This document shows, one piece after another, positions 19,847 through 29,409 of a stretch of 64,000 nucleotides of DNA. Origin of the DNA: Rossellomorea sp. AcN35-11 (GTDB taxonomy: Bacteria > Bacillota > Bacilli > Bacillales > Bacillaceae_B); NCBI GenBank assembly GCA_030388825.1, contig CP128835.1, positions 2,350,001 through 2,414,000 of the forward strand, given 5' to 3'. The notes beneath the pieces were generated by a model. The model saw only the letters and a list, made by a program, of their open reading frames with translations. It was not told the origin of the DNA and ran no database searches. The first letter of the stretch is position 1, and every line of letters starts with the position of its first letter. A program made the position numbers and the translations under genes.

Positions 19847-20803
19847 TTATTTTGTTCCCATCTTTGCTTTCCTGACTTTTGGGAGAATTTTATTCAATGG
19901 AACATTACGCTCTCTTACCCAGGTAGACTCATCATTTGGATCAAATGCCTCCAGGAATTTGATCACTTCTTTTACGATCGGTGTCGGTGTCGAGGCACCG
20001 GCTGTTACGGCTACGATGGTGGCATCTTTGATCCATTCAATATCCAATTCGCTGATGTCAGAAATACGATGTGCAGGCGTACCTGCGATGTCCTTGGATA
20101 CTTGTGCAAGCCGGTTGGAGTTATTGCTCTTTGGATCTCCAACGACGATGAGAACATCTGCATCTCCAGCTTGTTCGGCCACCGCTTCTTGACGAACCTG
20201 GGTAGCCAGGCAGATTTCTTTGTGAAGCTCTACATGGGGATACATTTCCTTAACTTTGTCCATCGTATCGAGTACATCCCATTGGCTCATGGTCGTTTGG
20301 TTTGTTACGATGATTTTATCGTTTTCAATCGAAAGCTTCTCAACATCTTCTGCTGTTTCAACAAGATGCACGATTTCAGGTGCCACACCTACGGCTCCTT
20401 CAGGCTCAGGATGTCCCTTTTTCCCGATATAGATCACGTCATAGCCCTCTGCTTCTTTTGCACGGATAAGGTCATGGGTTTTCGTAACGTCTGGGCATGT
20501 GGCATCGAGTGTGACAAGCCCTTTTTGTTTGGCTATTTCTTTCACTTCGGGAGAAACGCCGTGAGCAGTGAAAATGACGGTCCCTTCATGGACCTGCTCG
20601 ATGATTTCTTTCCGGTTGCTGCCATCTAGAGTGATGATTCCATCTTCTTCAAAAGCGTCAGTCACATGTTTGTTGTGTACAATCATGCCTAAAATATAAA
20701 TTGGACGAGGAAGCGATTTGTCTAATGCAGCATTCCTGGCAATGACCATGGCATCTACCACACCATAACAGTAGCCCCTCGGAGTGATCTTAATAATTTC
20801 CAT
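19847..20803 (-). CDS. ispH: 4-hydroxy-3-methylbut-2-enyl diphosphate reductase IspH
   Basis: Catalyses the last step of the MEP isoprenoid pathway, making IPP and DMAPP with a [4Fe-4S] cluster. The three cluster cysteines are in GYCYGV (residue 12), DATCPDV (about 101) and EICLATQ (about 200). ATG follows GGAGGA. The product is 318 residues. The other MEP gene in the window, ispG, lies 10 kb away in the same orientation. Confidence 0.97.
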   Translation of the reverse strand: MEIIKITPRGYCYGVVDAMVIARNAALDKSLPRPIYILGMIVHNKHVTDAFEEDGIITLDGSNRKEIIEQVHEGTVIFTAHGVSPEVKEIAKQKGLVTLDATCPDVTKTHDLIRAKEAEGYDVIYIGKKGHPEPEGAVGVAPEIVHLVETAEDVEKLSIENDKIIVTNQTTMSQWDVLDTMDKVKEMYPHVELHKEICLATQVRQEAVAEQAGDADVLIVVGDPKSNNSNRLAQVSKDIAGTPAHRISDISELDIEWIKDATIVAVTAGASTPTPIVKEVIKFLEAFDPNDESTWVRERNVPLNKILPKVRKAKMGTK

Positions 20804-20842
20804 CTATGAATATCCTCCTACATGAGAAAAGGTTTTGTATTC

Positions 20843-20871
20843 ATTATAAAGGAGAACGGCCTTCATGACAA
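20843..20871 (-). promoter_or_regulatory. Sigma-A promoter of ispH
   Basis: On the minus strand TTGTCA (20866-20871) and a perfect TATAAT (20843-20848) are 17 bases apart. Confidence 0.8.
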
Positions 20872-21032
20872 AGAGAACGGCATAAATAAGAATCTTTCCC
20901 CCCCTTCATACCTGAAGAGAAGCTATGGATTTTATCCGATATCGTAAGCCAAGAAGTTGATCAGAGGGGCGGATGACCGTCTATTGGAGGTGATTGTATC
21001 TGCTCCTTTCTTTAAGAAAGGCAGAAAGAAAT

Positions 21033-21061
21033 CCCTGACAGGTCATTCAGTACTGTTAGGG
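21033..21061 (-). terminator. Terminator of yqfQ
   Basis: CCCTAACAG and CTGTCAGGG pair on the minus strand, followed by a T-rich ATTTCTTTCT. Confidence 0.65.
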
Positions 21062-21070
21062 ATCTGGGCT

Positions 21071-21790
21071 TTAGATATACAGTTTTGGTTTTGATTGTGA
21101 TTCATGCTTTTTAGTTTCAGCTGCAACCACCGGATCACCGTTATCTGAGACTTCTGCCTTCTTTTTTTTCTTCTTTTTCTTCTTAGCCGTTGACTTGATT
21201 TCAGGAATTTCCATATCTTCTTCTTTTTCTTCACTTTGGACATCTTGATCAGAAGGGGAGGTTTCGTCGGGCATATCTTTTAAACCCCGATAAAGCTTCC
21301 AGAGTGCTGGGATGTTCTTGACCATAGGACCGTATTGTTGGAACATTGGTCCAAGTTGTTGAGCTGACTGAAGCACTTGCTGCGTGTTGGATAGAAAGGA
21401 ATTCAGGTTCCCCGGGTTCATCAAGCTTTGGAGTATTCCGCCGGCTGCCTGGGGTGACCGCTCAAGTCCCCCTGTCCCTTGGGGAGAATCACCCCTGGAG
21501 AACTGCTCTAATAATCCTCCTGCGGGTTTTTGATTATCCCCTTTTTTAAGAAGCTTAGCTAATAATCCGCCTTTTCCTGGTCCCCTGTTTCTTCCCCTTT
21601 GATTCATTCCCAATTTGAACCCCTGATTCTGGCTTTGTCCCCCAAATTGAAACGGTGGTGGTTGTCTTTGTCCGAATCCAAAGTTATTTCCTCCAGATTG
21701 TTGCATTCCAAACCCATTCATGCCCCTTTGTTGTCTCATCCCGAAAGGATTTCTCATATCCTGGTTTCTCATTCTTCTGGGTGACATCAT
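21071..21790 (-). CDS. yqfQ: VrrA/YqfQ family low-complexity protein
   Basis: The YqfQ/VrrA family has no known function; the B. anthracis homologue contains a variable-length repeat. The 239 residues fall in three parts. The N-terminus is rich in Gln, Gly, Asn, Arg, Met and Phe (about 1-75). The middle is a more conserved helical stretch with FLSNTQQVLQSAQQLGPMFQ (about 125-160). The C-terminus is acidic, then carries a run of 11 lysines near residue 212. The double ATG follows AAAGGGGG. It is divergent from cshB. Confidence 0.85.
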   Translation of the reverse strand: MMSPRRMRNQDMRNPFGMRQQRGMNGFGMQQSGGNNFGFGQRQPPPFQFGGQSQNQGFKLGMNQRGRNRGPGKGGLLAKLLKKGDNQKPAGGLLEQFSRGDSPQGTGGLERSPQAAGGILQSLMNPGNLNSFLSNTQQVLQSAQQLGPMFQQYGPMVKNIPALWKLYRGLKDMPDETSPSDQDVQSEEKEEDMEIPEIKSTAKKKKKKKKKAEVSDNGDPVVAAETKKHESQSKPKLYI

Positions 21791-22197
21791 GACAGCCCCC
21801 TTTCATTCGAATAAATTTAGCGTCACTATAGAGTATGCAACAGCAGGAAAAAGGGTATTGATACAATATCATCTCAAATGAAGGTGAAATTCTCATAAAG
21901 AATTGTTAATAGCCTCCTGCATTGGAAAATAACCTCTGCCTTTATCTGGCGTCTACCAACAAAGTTTATGAAATGAGCCGATTAAAATAAGTATGAACTA
22001 GATGTTTTATCAAAAAAATATTATAATGGTTAGATGTTCTTTAAAAATGACGCTTACTAAACTGTTATGTTATGAAATATCACTACATAAAGTTCCGTAA
22101 TTTTTATATAGATTTGTGGTGATGATGTGTTCGACATGGTATTCATCCCCATGACAGCGTAAATAAAAGGATATTTTGATAAAAGGAGATGCAAAGA
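21791..22197. other. 407-bp A+T-rich intergenic region between divergent yqfQ and cshB
   Basis: I see no coding frame with a ribosome site and no strong hairpin. It should hold both divergent promoters; several AT-rich -10-like boxes occur, but none has a convincing -35 partner. The cshB Shine-Dalgarno site (AAAAGGAG) ends it. Confidence 0.6.
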
Positions 22198-23505
22198 ATG
22201 AAAAAGAATTTATTCCTGCAATACGGATTCCAGTCCTTCATTAATGAAGCTGTTGAAGAACTGGGATTCTACGAACCAACAGAAATCCAGAAGAAGATGA
22301 TTCCTTTGATTTTAAAAGGGCAAAGTGCCATAGGACAATCTCAGACCGGAACGGGAAAAACCCATTCATATCTGTTGCCGGCAATTGAAAAGGTGAGTGC
22401 GGACTCAGATCAGGTACAGGCCGTGATCACTGCACCTACAAGGGAGCTTGCTCAACAGATTTATCAAGAAGTCTTAAAGATCACTAAAAATAGTGAGATC
22501 GTTTCCCGTTGCTTTATTGGAGGTACGGACAAGCAGAGAACGATTGAAAAATTGAAAAATCAGCCTCATATCGTCGTCGGAACTCCTGGACGAATCAATG
22601 ATTTAGTGAAAGACCAGGCTTTATTTGTTCATACAGCCGGACTGTTGGTCATCGATGAAGCAGATCTTATGCTGGATATGGGATTCATTGAAGATGTGGA
22701 TCAAATTGCCGCGAAGATGCCCGAGAAACTGCAAATGCTTGTATTCTCTGCGACAATTCCAGAGAAGCTTAAGCCTTTCTTGAAGAAATATATGGAAAAT
22801 CCACAATATGCACATGTGGAGCCGGAGCAGCTATCCGCAAAGAACATTGAACACGTGATTGTTCCTCTGAAGAGCCGGGATAAAATCAATCTTCTATACA
22901 ATATTTTAGTCGATATCAATCCCTATTTAGGAATCGTATTCACCAATACGAAACAAAAAGCGGATGAAGTGGCAGATGCACTGCTTGCTAAAGGGTTAAA
23001 GGTTGGCCGCATTCATGGAGACCTATCTCCGCGTGAACGTAAGAAAATGATGAAACAAATCAGAAATCTGGAATATCAGTACATCGTGGCGACTGATTTA
23101 GCAGCAAGAGGGATCGATATTGAAGGTGTAAGTCATGTTATCAACTTTGAACTGCCTCAAGATCTTGATTTCTATGTTCACCGGTCAGGGCGTACGGCTC
23201 GTGCCGGGAATAGCGGTATTGCCTTCACCATTTATACACCATCTGATGAAGATGCATTGAATCGCTTGGAGAAGCTGGGAATCAGCTTTTTCCACCGCGA
23301 CATTAAAAGAGGGGAATGGTCTGATCTCCCTGCCCTGAACAAGCGTAAGAAGCGCCAGAAATCGAATGTTGATGAAATCGATGAAAAGGCGAAGTCCATG
23401 GTCCGTAAACCAAAAGCGGTCAAACCAGGGTATAAAAAGAAAATGAAATACAAAATGGATCAAATCAAGAAGCGGGAAAGAAGAATCAAAAATAGGAACA
23501 AATAA
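22198..23505 (+). CDS. cshB: DEAD-box ATP-dependent RNA helicase CshB
   Basis: An RNA helicase linked to ribosome assembly, mRNA turnover and cold adaptation. All core motifs are present in order: GQSQTGTGKTH (motif I), PTRELA (Ia), TPGR (Ib), DEAD in VIDEADLML (II), SAT (III), ATDLAARGID (V) and HRSGRTARAG (VI). A basic C-terminal tail (about 370-435) suits RNA binding. The ATG at 22198 is preferred because AAAGGAG stands about 10 bases before it, whereas the ATG at 22189 overlaps that site. Confidence 0.95.
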   Translation: MKKNLFLQYGFQSFINEAVEELGFYEPTEIQKKMIPLILKGQSAIGQSQTGTGKTHSYLLPAIEKVSADSDQVQAVITAPTRELAQQIYQEVLKITKNSEIVSRCFIGGTDKQRTIEKLKNQPHIVVGTPGRINDLVKDQALFVHTAGLLVIDEADLMLDMGFIEDVDQIAAKMPEKLQMLVFSATIPEKLKPFLKKYMENPQYAHVEPEQLSAKNIEHVIVPLKSRDKINLLYNILVDINPYLGIVFTNTKQKADEVADALLAKGLKVGRIHGDLSPRERKKMMKQIRNLEYQYIVATDLAARGIDIEGVSHVINFELPQDLDFYVHRSGRTARAGNSGIAFTIYTPSDEDALNRLEKLGISFFHRDIKRGEWSDLPALNKRKKRQKSNVDEIDEKAKSMVRKPKAVKPGYKKKMKYKMDQIKKRERRIKNRNK

Positions 23506-23574
23506 GTGTTTGCACGTGATTCATTTGTACACATTCGATACAATAGACAGAGATTTTCTTAGGAGTTGAGAAGA

Positions 23575-24468
23575 ATGGTTAAGATTGGATCCCATGTTTC
23601 CATGAGTGGTAAAAAGATGTTATTGGCTTCAAGTGAAGAAGCCGTATCCTATGGGGCTAATACGTTTATGATCTATACAGGCGCACCCCAAAATACAAGA
23701 AGGAAAAAAATCGAAGACTTAAACATTGAAGCGGGTCTTCTTCACATGAAAGAAAATGGCATAGAGGACATCATCGTGCATGCCCCCTATATCATCAATA
23801 TTGGTAATACAACGAACCCTGCTACCTTCGAATTGGGAGTCAATTTCCTTCGCTCGGAAATGGAGCGGACGGAAGCTCTTGGAGCAGGACAAATCGTCCT
23901 GCACCCAGGGGCACACGTAGGGGCAGGTGCAGATAAAGGCATCGAGAAGATCATTGAAGGGCTGAATGAGGTATTAACCAAAGATCATAAAGTCCAAATA
24001 GCATTGGAGACCATGGCAGGGAAGGGATCAGAATGTGGAAGGTCCTTTGAGGAATTAGCTCAGATCATCAATGGTGTAGAGCTGAATGACCGCCTGTCAG
24101 TTTGCTTCGATACTTGTCATACCCACGATGCAGGATACAATATTGTGGAAGACTTTGATGGAGTATTGGAGGAGTTCGATAAAATCGTAGGGATTGATCG
24201 ATTAAAGGTTCTCCACATCAATGATAGTAAGAATGAACGGGGAGCTGGAAAGGACAGGCACGAGAATCTAGGATTCGGTCATATTGGTTTTAAAGCATTA
24301 AACTATATCGTGCATCATCCACAGCTGCAGGAGGTCCCTAAGATCTTGGAAACTCCTTATGTAGGGGAAGATAAGAAGAATAAGAAACCTCCTTATAAAT
24401 TCGAAATTGACATGCTTCGTAATCAAACCTTTGATGAAGATGTTTTAACCAAAATTTTAAATCAGTAA
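23575..24468 (+). CDS. nfo: Endonuclease IV (Nfo)
   Basis: An AP endonuclease of base excision repair with a TIM barrel and three zinc ions. Metal-ligand segments visible are [53 protein letters not shown] and ILETP. In B. subtilis the homologue is made in spores. The ATG at 23575 lies 9 bases after AGGAG; a TTG at 23566 is too close to it. Length is 297 residues, identical to the usual size. Confidence 0.97.
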   Translation: MVKIGSHVSMSGKKMLLASSEEAVSYGANTFMIYTGAPQNTRRKKIEDLNIEAGLLHMKENGIEDIIVHAPYIINIGNTTNPATFELGVNFLRSEMERTEALGAGQIVLHPGAHVGAGADKGIEKIIEGLNEVLTKDHKVQIALETMAGKGSECGRSFEELAQIINGVELNDRLSVCFDTCHTHDAGYNIVEDFDGVLEEFDKIVGIDRLKVLHINDSKNERGAGKDRHENLGFGHIGFKALNYIVHHPQLQEVPKILETPYVGEDKKNKKPPYKFEIDMLRNQTFDEDVLTKILNQ

Positions 24469-24473
24469 TGGGT

Positions 24474-24520
24474 GGAGGAGGTCATCCCTCAAGATGTGAG
24501 GTCGCCTCCTCTTTCTTTCC
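24474..24520. terminator. Terminator between convergent nfo and yqfT
   Basis: GAGGAGG...CCTCA pairs with TGAGG...CCTCCTC, followed by TTTCTTT on the plus strand. Confidence 0.7.
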
Positions 24521-24774
24521 TATCTGATAAGTTGCAAGAAAAGTTGATTGATTTCCTTTGCCTTTGCAGGTCCGATCAGCCTGGCTAATTTTTTCACCAA
24601 CCTGCTCCGCTGGCCATCATCAAATATATTGATGTTCTTTCCTTTAACGGTCGACACTATGCTTGTTGCCTGCTGGGACGTTAATGAAATGTTATATTGT
24701 TTTGCATACTTAAATAATTCTTCATTTGTGATATTGTTGATTTTGTGATTGATCACATTTTGTAATAACTTCAT
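24520..24774 (-). CDS. yqfT: YqfT family protein (DUF2624)
   Basis: An 84-residue helical protein of the DUF2624 family with unknown function. It carries LLQNVINHKINNITNEEL, ISLTSQQA and NIFDDGQRSRLVKKLARLIG. The ATG at 24774 is chosen because GAGGAGTG lies about 7 bases upstream; a GTG at 24783 overlaps that site. It is convergent with nfo, as in B. subtilis. Confidence 0.85.
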   Translation of the reverse strand: MKLLQNVINHKINNITNEELFKYAKQYNISLTSQQATSIVSTVKGKNINIFDDGQRSRLVKKLARLIGPAKAKEINQLFLQLIR

Positions 24775-24974
24775 CTTTATCACTCCTCAACTGATACATA
24801 TGTAACTCTCAATCAGATCGTGACATTTTTATGATAAAAACTTATAGAACTCTTTACTGCTTTATCACCGGGAAACCTATAAAGCTTCCAGTATATCACC
24901 CGGTTTTTAAGCTGGAGAGAGTGGCAGGTTAGAATATCATTCAAAAAAATAAAGTGAAAGGAATGGGATTGAGT

Positions 24975-25856
24975 ATGAATCAAAGAGTACATAAGAAAGA
25001 AAGTCCTCTTCATTTTATTTATCGTTTGATCTTTATTTCAATAGGTGCAGCATTGGCTGCCGTATCCATCGAGTTGTTCCTTGTTCCGAATAATATCATC
25101 GACGGAGGGATCATTGGTATCTCACTGATCTTGAACTTTCTGATTTCTGATACCATTCCATTTTTAAATTTTTCTACGCTTTTAGTTTTGTTGAATCTTC
25201 CATTTATGTATTCAGGCTATAAACAAATCGGAAAAACATTTGTGGTTTCTTCTTTATTTGCCATTGTTGCCCTGGCTATAATTGAAAGCCTTCTTCATGA
25301 TATCGATCCGTTTGTAACGGAAAAAATATTAGCGACCGTATTCGGAGGGCTGATTCTTGGAGTGGGGGTCGGCCTTGTCATCAGGCACGGCGGATCCCTC
25401 GATGGTACTGAAATTCTTGGAATTCTCCTCACCAAGAGGCTTCCATTCTCTGTAGGGGAATTTGTGATGTTCATGAACATCTTTATATTCGGATGGGCTG
25501 CGTTTGTGTTTGGTATTGAGGAAGCCATGTACTCTGTTATGACTTACTATATCGCGTTTAAAACAATTGACACGGTCATACAAGGTATGGACGAAACAAA
25601 GGCGGTAATCATCGTGTCTGATCATTATCTGGATGTGTCTGACGCAATCTTACAAAGGTTGGGGAGGGGCACGACCATGTTAAAAGGACGCGGGGGATAT
25701 ACAGATAATGATAAAGAGGTCATTTATGTCGTAGTCACGAGACTTGAAGTCACGAAGCTAAAATCGATTGTTTCCGATGTGGACCCTAACGCCTTTATCA
25801 CAATCATGAGTACGCAGGAGACAAAAGGGGCAAGATTTAAATCGGCGATTCATTGA
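24975..25856 (+). CDS. yqfU: YitT-family membrane protein YqfU
   Basis: A YitT/DUF161 membrane protein with a C-terminal cytoplasmic DUF2179 domain; its transport or signalling role is unknown. Five or six membrane segments lie in residues 18-205, with [16 protein letters not shown] and [12 protein letters not shown], the family signatures. The soluble tail includes [23 protein letters not shown] at 24975 is the likely start; TTG at 24969 is closer to AAAGG and cannot be excluded. Confidence 0.9.
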   Translation: MNQRVHKKESPLHFIYRLIFISIGAALAAVSIELFLVPNNIIDGGIIGISLILNFLISDTIPFLNFSTLLVLLNLPFMYSGYKQIGKTFVVSSLFAIVALAIIESLLHDIDPFVTEKILATVFGGLILGVGVGLVIRHGGSLDGTEILGILLTKRLPFSVGEFVMFMNIFIFGWAAFVFGIEEAMYSVMTYYIAFKTIDTVIQGMDETKAVIIVSDHYLDVSDAILQRLGRGTTMLKGRGGYTDNDKEVIYVVVTRLEVTKLKSIVSDVDPNAFITIMSTQETKGARFKSAIH

Positions 25857-25865
25857 TATCTTTAA

Positions 25866-25897
25866 AATGGACTGTTCACCCAGGTGGCAGTCCATTA
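25866..25897 (+). terminator. Hairpin after yqfU
   Basis: AATGGACTG and CAGTCCATT form a 9-bp stem; the T tract is weak. Confidence 0.6.
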
Positions 25898-25920
25898 TTG
25901 TGATGAAACGTTCTGATCGA

Positions 25921-25949
25921 TTTACAATTGTTCATTCATCCTGTATACT
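25921..25949 (+). promoter_or_regulatory. Sigma-A promoter of the znuCB-zur operon
   Basis: TTTACA (25921-25926) and TATACT (25944-25949) are exactly 17 bases apart, about 50 bases before the first gene. Confidence 0.75.
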
Positions 25950-25964
25950 ACCCTATGTACTTTT

Positions 25965-25985
25965 AAATCGTAATGATTCTTATAA
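25965..25985. promoter_or_regulatory. Zur box overlapping the start of the znuCB-zur transcript
   Basis: AAATCGTAAT matches the left half of the Bacillus Zur operator exactly; after one base the right half, ATTCTTATAA, matches partially. It lies about 10 bases past the predicted transcription start, where zinc-loaded Zur would block transcription of its own operon. Confidence 0.75.
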
Positions 25986-26000
25986 AGAGAGTTGATTAAA

Positions 26001-26777
26001 ATGGATCATGCAAATCCAGTAATAAAAATAGAGAATGTTACCTTTCGTTATGAACGTGAAAGGGTACTTGAAAATATTAATCTCAGCATTCCAAGAGGTG
26101 CATTCCTTGGAATCGTGGGTCCGAACGGTTCAGGTAAATCGACATTACTGAAGCTTGTACTGGGCCTCCTGCATGCAAAGCAGGGGAACATCGAGCTTTT
26201 TGGAACCCCTCAGCATAAATTCAAACAATGGGATCGTATCGGATTTGTGTCCCAGAAGGCAAACAGCTTCAATACAGGATTTCCAGCCACGGTATATGAA
26301 GTGGTTGCAAGCGGACTCGCCAAAAAAGCTGGATTGTTCAGAAGGATCTCATCAAAATATAAACAGGATGTTCATAATGCCATCGAATCTGTTGGGATGG
26401 GGCCTTTTGCAAAGCGGAATATTGGGGAGTTATCAGGTGGTCAGCAGCAAAGGGTGTTTATTGCAAGAGCCCTTGTCAGCCAACCGGATATCTTAATACT
26501 TGATGAACCGACAGTGGGGGTGGACAGTCAAAATGTCCAGAATTTCTACGATATGTTGGAAAAATTAAACAAGGATCTAGGGATAACACTCGTCCTTGTC
26601 ACCCATGATATCGGCTCGATTTCGAACAAGGTGACTCATGTCGCATGTTTGAATAAACATTTACATTTCCATGGCAAAACAGAAGAGTTTGAAAAGCTTA
26701 AAGAAAATGAGCTTTCCTCTTTTTATGGTCATGATGTACATTTTTTAAATCATGAGCATGAACATCATCATTCATGA
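26001..26777 (+). CDS. znuC: Zinc ABC transporter ATP-binding protein (ZnuC/AdcC type)
   Basis: The ATPase of a high-affinity zinc importer. Walker A is GPNGSGKST, the Q-loop is VSQKA, the signature is LSGGQQQR and Walker B is ILILDEPT; the switch His is in THD. The C-terminus is histidine-rich (HEHEHHHS), a feature of zinc transporters. The ATG at 26001 is 9 bases after GAGAG. It is the first of three genes with znuB and zur. No gene for the zinc-binding lipoprotein is in the operon. Confidence 0.93.
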   Translation: MDHANPVIKIENVTFRYERERVLENINLSIPRGAFLGIVGPNGSGKSTLLKLVLGLLHAKQGNIELFGTPQHKFKQWDRIGFVSQKANSFNTGFPATVYEVVASGLAKKAGLFRRISSKYKQDVHNAIESVGMGPFAKRNIGELSGGQQQRVFIARALVSQPDILILDEPTVGVDSQNVQNFYDMLEKLNKDLGITLVLVTHDIGSISNKVTHVACLNKHLHFHGKTEEFEKLKENELSSFYGHDVHFLNHEHEHHHS

Positions 26778-26795
26778 TCGATTGGAGGGAAGAAC

Positions 26796-27650
26796 ATGAT
26801 ACAAGCAATTTTTCAGTATGAATTTCTACAAAATGCTTTTCTTACGGGGATCCTCATTGGAATCATCGCACCATTATTAGGGGCATTCATCGTCGTCAGG
26901 AGGCTTTCATTGATTGCCGATGCCTTGAGTCACGTAACGTTATCAGGAATTGCTGCGAGCCTTTATTTAAGTAAAACGGTGCCTGTTTTCTCAGGACTGA
27001 ACCCACTTTATTTCGGTATGGTTTTTTCTGTCATGGGGTCTTTGTTCATAGAACGTTTACGTATGTTGTATAAACATTATCAGGAACTGGCAATCCCTAT
27101 CATCCTTTCCGGCGGGATCGGGATAGGGGTCATTTTCATTTCTCTCGCAGATGGATTTAATACGGATTTATTCAGTTATTTGTTTGGGAGCGTCAGCGCA
27201 GTCAGCAGAGGAGATTTATATTTAATCGGGGGAATCAGCGTGCTGGTCATCAGTGTGATCTTCCTCCTGTATAAAGAGTTGTTTCTTCTTTCGTTCGATG
27301 AAGATCACGCAAAGGCTTCTGGCATCCCTGCAAAGGCGATCCACTTCATCTTTATGGTCATGGTCGCACTGGTGATTGCCGCATCTATGCGTGTCGTCGG
27401 AATCCTCCTCGTATCATCTCTTATGACGCTGCCGGTGGCTGCAAGTATCAGGATTGCCAATGGCTTTAAACAAACCATCGCTTTCTCTGTGTTATTTGGT
27501 GAAATTTCGGTTATAGTCGGCCTAATCAGTGCCTTCTATTTGAACCTTGCCCCAGGCGGGACGATTGTCATGACAGCGATATTGATCCTTCTTATTACCA
27601 TTATGATGAAGAAAATAAGAATGAGCCATTCTTCTAAAGTTGAGGTGTAG
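26796..27650 (+). CDS. znuB: Zinc ABC transporter permease (ZnuB type)
   Basis: A membrane permease of the ABC-3 family for Zn2+/Mn2+ uptake. The 284 residues form about eight membrane segments. VRRLSLIADALSHVTLSGIA and LLVSSLMTLPVAASIRIA are the family signatures. ATG follows GGAGGG, 18 bases after znuC. It would form the channel for ZnuC. The adjacent Zur box and His-rich ZnuC tail argue for zinc rather than manganese. Confidence 0.93.
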   Translation: MIQAIFQYEFLQNAFLTGILIGIIAPLLGAFIVVRRLSLIADALSHVTLSGIAASLYLSKTVPVFSGLNPLYFGMVFSVMGSLFIERLRMLYKHYQELAIPIILSGGIGIGVIFISLADGFNTDLFSYLFGSVSAVSRGDLYLIGGISVLVISVIFLLYKELFLLSFDEDHAKASGIPAKAIHFIFMVMVALVIAASMRVVGILLVSSLMTLPVAASIRIANGFKQTIAFSVLFGEISVIVGLISAFYLNLAPGGTIVMTAILILLITIMMKKIRMSHSSKVEV

Positions 27651-27653
27651 AAA

Positions 27654-28070
27654 GTGAATGTTACGGAAGCACTGGACCTGTTAAAATCAAAAGGATATAA
27701 GCATACAGGAAAGCGGGAGCAGTTACTTGAGTTATTTTCTAGCTCCAATAAATATCTGACGGCAAGGGATGTCCTCGAAAACATGAAACCTGATTACCCT
27801 GGTCTCAGTTTCGATACGATTTATCGAAATTTAAGCTTGTTTGTTGAACTTGGAATTTTGGAAGAGACAGAACTATCAAGTGAAAGGCACTTCAGATTTA
27901 CGTGCGAAAGTCATCACCATCATCACCACTTCATTTGTATGGGATGTGGAAAAACGAAGGAGATTCACACCTGTCCCATGGAAGCATTAAAAGAGAATTT
28001 AACCGATACAGGATATGATATTTCCGGTCATAAATTTGAGATTTACGGTAAATGTCCCCAGTGTCAGTAA
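27654..28070 (+). CDS. zur: Zinc uptake regulator Zur (Fur family)
   Basis: A zinc-sensing repressor of the Fur family. The winged helix includes TAREVL-like TARDVLENM and [12 protein letters not shown] (recognition helix, about residues 50-62). The sensor region has a row of histidines ([11 protein letters not shown]), CMGC and CPQC, which form the structural zinc site. GTG starts 6 bases after AGGTG at the end of znuB. The Zur box before znuC implies autoregulation of this operon. Confidence 0.95.
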   Translation: MNVTEALDLLKSKGYKHTGKREQLLELFSSSNKYLTARDVLENMKPDYPGLSFDTIYRNLSLFVELGILEETELSSERHFRFTCESHHHHHHFICMGCGKTKEIHTCPMEALKENLTDTGYDISGHKFEIYGKCPQCQ

Positions 28071-28105
28071 AGAGATCCTTTTTGGGGGTCTCTTTTGTTT
28101 TTTTA
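28071..28105 (+). terminator. Terminator after zur
   Basis: AAAGAGA pairs with TCTCTTT, followed by TGTTTTTTT. Confidence 0.75.
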
Positions 28106-28184
28106 AAAACAGCGTTTAATCAAGTGGAAAAGAGGGGAAAAAGGGAATAGGAATGTTATTGAATCGCTTAGGAGAGAGATAGCC

Positions 28185-28547
28185 ATGGATACTGTCCCAT
28201 TTACTCACTGCCCGACAAATAAAAAAAATTGTGTTAGCACAATCGACCTCACCTCATATCACCGGATCGCTCCAATTCCTTTCAGCGGCAACGCAGAAGA
28301 TACGAAAGAAAGGATTCGAAAAGCCCTTAATGAACTCAATGGAGCAGAGATCAAGGAAGAAAAGTCACATTACTTACATGCGGTTTTTACTTCAAAGTGG
28401 ATGAAATTCAAGGATGACCTGGAACTCTATATTGATGAAAAGACCCATCTCCTTCATATAAAGTCAGGTTCACGACTTGGCTATTATGATTTCAAAGTCA
28501 ATCGGAAGCGGGTTGAACAATTTAAAGAGAAATTTAACAACCAGTAG
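28185..28547 (+). CDS. DUF1499 family protein
   Basis: A 120-residue soluble protein of the DUF1499 family, function unknown. Typical features are the N-terminal cysteine pair (HCPTNKKNC), the mid segment YLHAVFTSKWMKFKDDLELY and the ending SGSRLGYYDFKVNRKRVEQF. ATG follows AGGAGAGAG. It stands alone between terminators of zur and yqfW. It has no signal peptide, although some relatives are lipoproteins. Confidence 0.85.
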   Translation: MDTVPFTHCPTNKKNCVSTIDLTSYHRIAPIPFSGNAEDTKERIRKALNELNGAEIKEEKSHYLHAVFTSKWMKFKDDLELYIDEKTHLLHIKSGSRLGYYDFKVNRKRVEQFKEKFNNQ

Positions 28548-28548
28548 T

Positions 28549-28576
28549 AAAAGCCCCTGAATGGAGGGGCTTTTTT
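28549..28576. terminator. Bidirectional terminator between the DUF1499 gene and yqfW
   Basis: AAAAGCCCCT and AGGGGCTTTT form a perfect stem flanked by T and A tracts. Confidence 0.9.
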
Positions 28577-29146
28577 CTATGATTGCTTATGAATCCATTG
28601 TTTAACCCATTTATCTGCTTCATTCCAATCATTTATACGGACAACACCGTCAGGAATCGGCTTTTGATTGTAGGGTGTGTTGAATAACAGTACTGGGATG
28701 GACAGTTCTTCAGAAATCGCTACAGCATTATCGTGCTTATCTTCAAAAAAGATATCCACTGCATGTTTTTTTGCAGTTGCGATCTTATCATGAGAACCGA
28801 TTAACTCGATGTGATGATACATGAGATCCTGCACATTGAACCAGTCCTTGGTCACTTCTATGAGATCTGATCTTCTTGCACTGATAAAATAAAGCTCGTG
28901 TTCTTCCTTCCACTGGTCCAAAATTTTCTTTGCGCCTGGAGCAATCGGAGAGTCCCTGTAGATGACAGGTTCTGCCTGTTTGAACCATTTACCGAAGGTT
29001 TGAGGGGAGATATCCAGGACTTCCGTCAATTCGTATTGGGTAATATCTTGTAGGGTTAACTTTAAATTAAAATGATCATTTATGTGAGGCAGTAATGATT
29101 CAGGTGATGTAACTGTCCCGTCAATATCGATTCCAAAGCGTTTCAT
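28577..29146 (-). CDS. yqfW: Putative HAD-type nucleotidase YqfW
   Basis: A HAD-superfamily phosphatase of the 5'-nucleotidase (deoxy, C-type) group. Motif I is DIDGT (residues 6-10), motif II is YFISAR, and motif IV is FFEDKHDN. Substrate is probably a nucleotide monophosphate but is not proven. The 189-residue length fits YqfW of B. subtilis. The start ATG is directly upstream of a 263-base gap before the divergent yqfX. Confidence 0.87.
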   Translation of the reverse strand: MKRFGIDIDGTVTSPESLLPHINDHFNLKLTLQDITQYELTEVLDISPQTFGKWFKQAEPVIYRDSPIAPGAKKILDQWKEEHELYFISARRSDLIEVTKDWFNVQDLMYHHIELIGSHDKIATAKKHAVDIFFEDKHDNAVAISEELSIPVLLFNTPYNQKPIPDGVVRINDWNEADKWVKQWIHKQS

Positions 29147-29409
29147 TCTTTATCATGCTCCTCTTTATTAAAAACTCCCTCAATTTTATCACAATCCTTA
29201 CGTGTAGATAAACGAAGATTAAAAAGCTTTTAGACGATGTCACGTTTCTCCGCAGGATAATAAGATTTGGGGAGACTCGGAATCTGCAGTCTAAACACCG
29301 CTTTACGGGTAAACAGCACTAACAAAAATGACAAACATTAGCATAGTAAAATAAACGAACTGACACACAATAAGAATGCTCCCAAACACAGAAAGTGAGG
29401 GATTGCTGT

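Noticed and set aside
27913..27933. Histidine run in Zur as a cloning tag or artefact
   Set aside because: Zur proteins naturally carry His-rich metal sites at this place, and flanking residues match the family.
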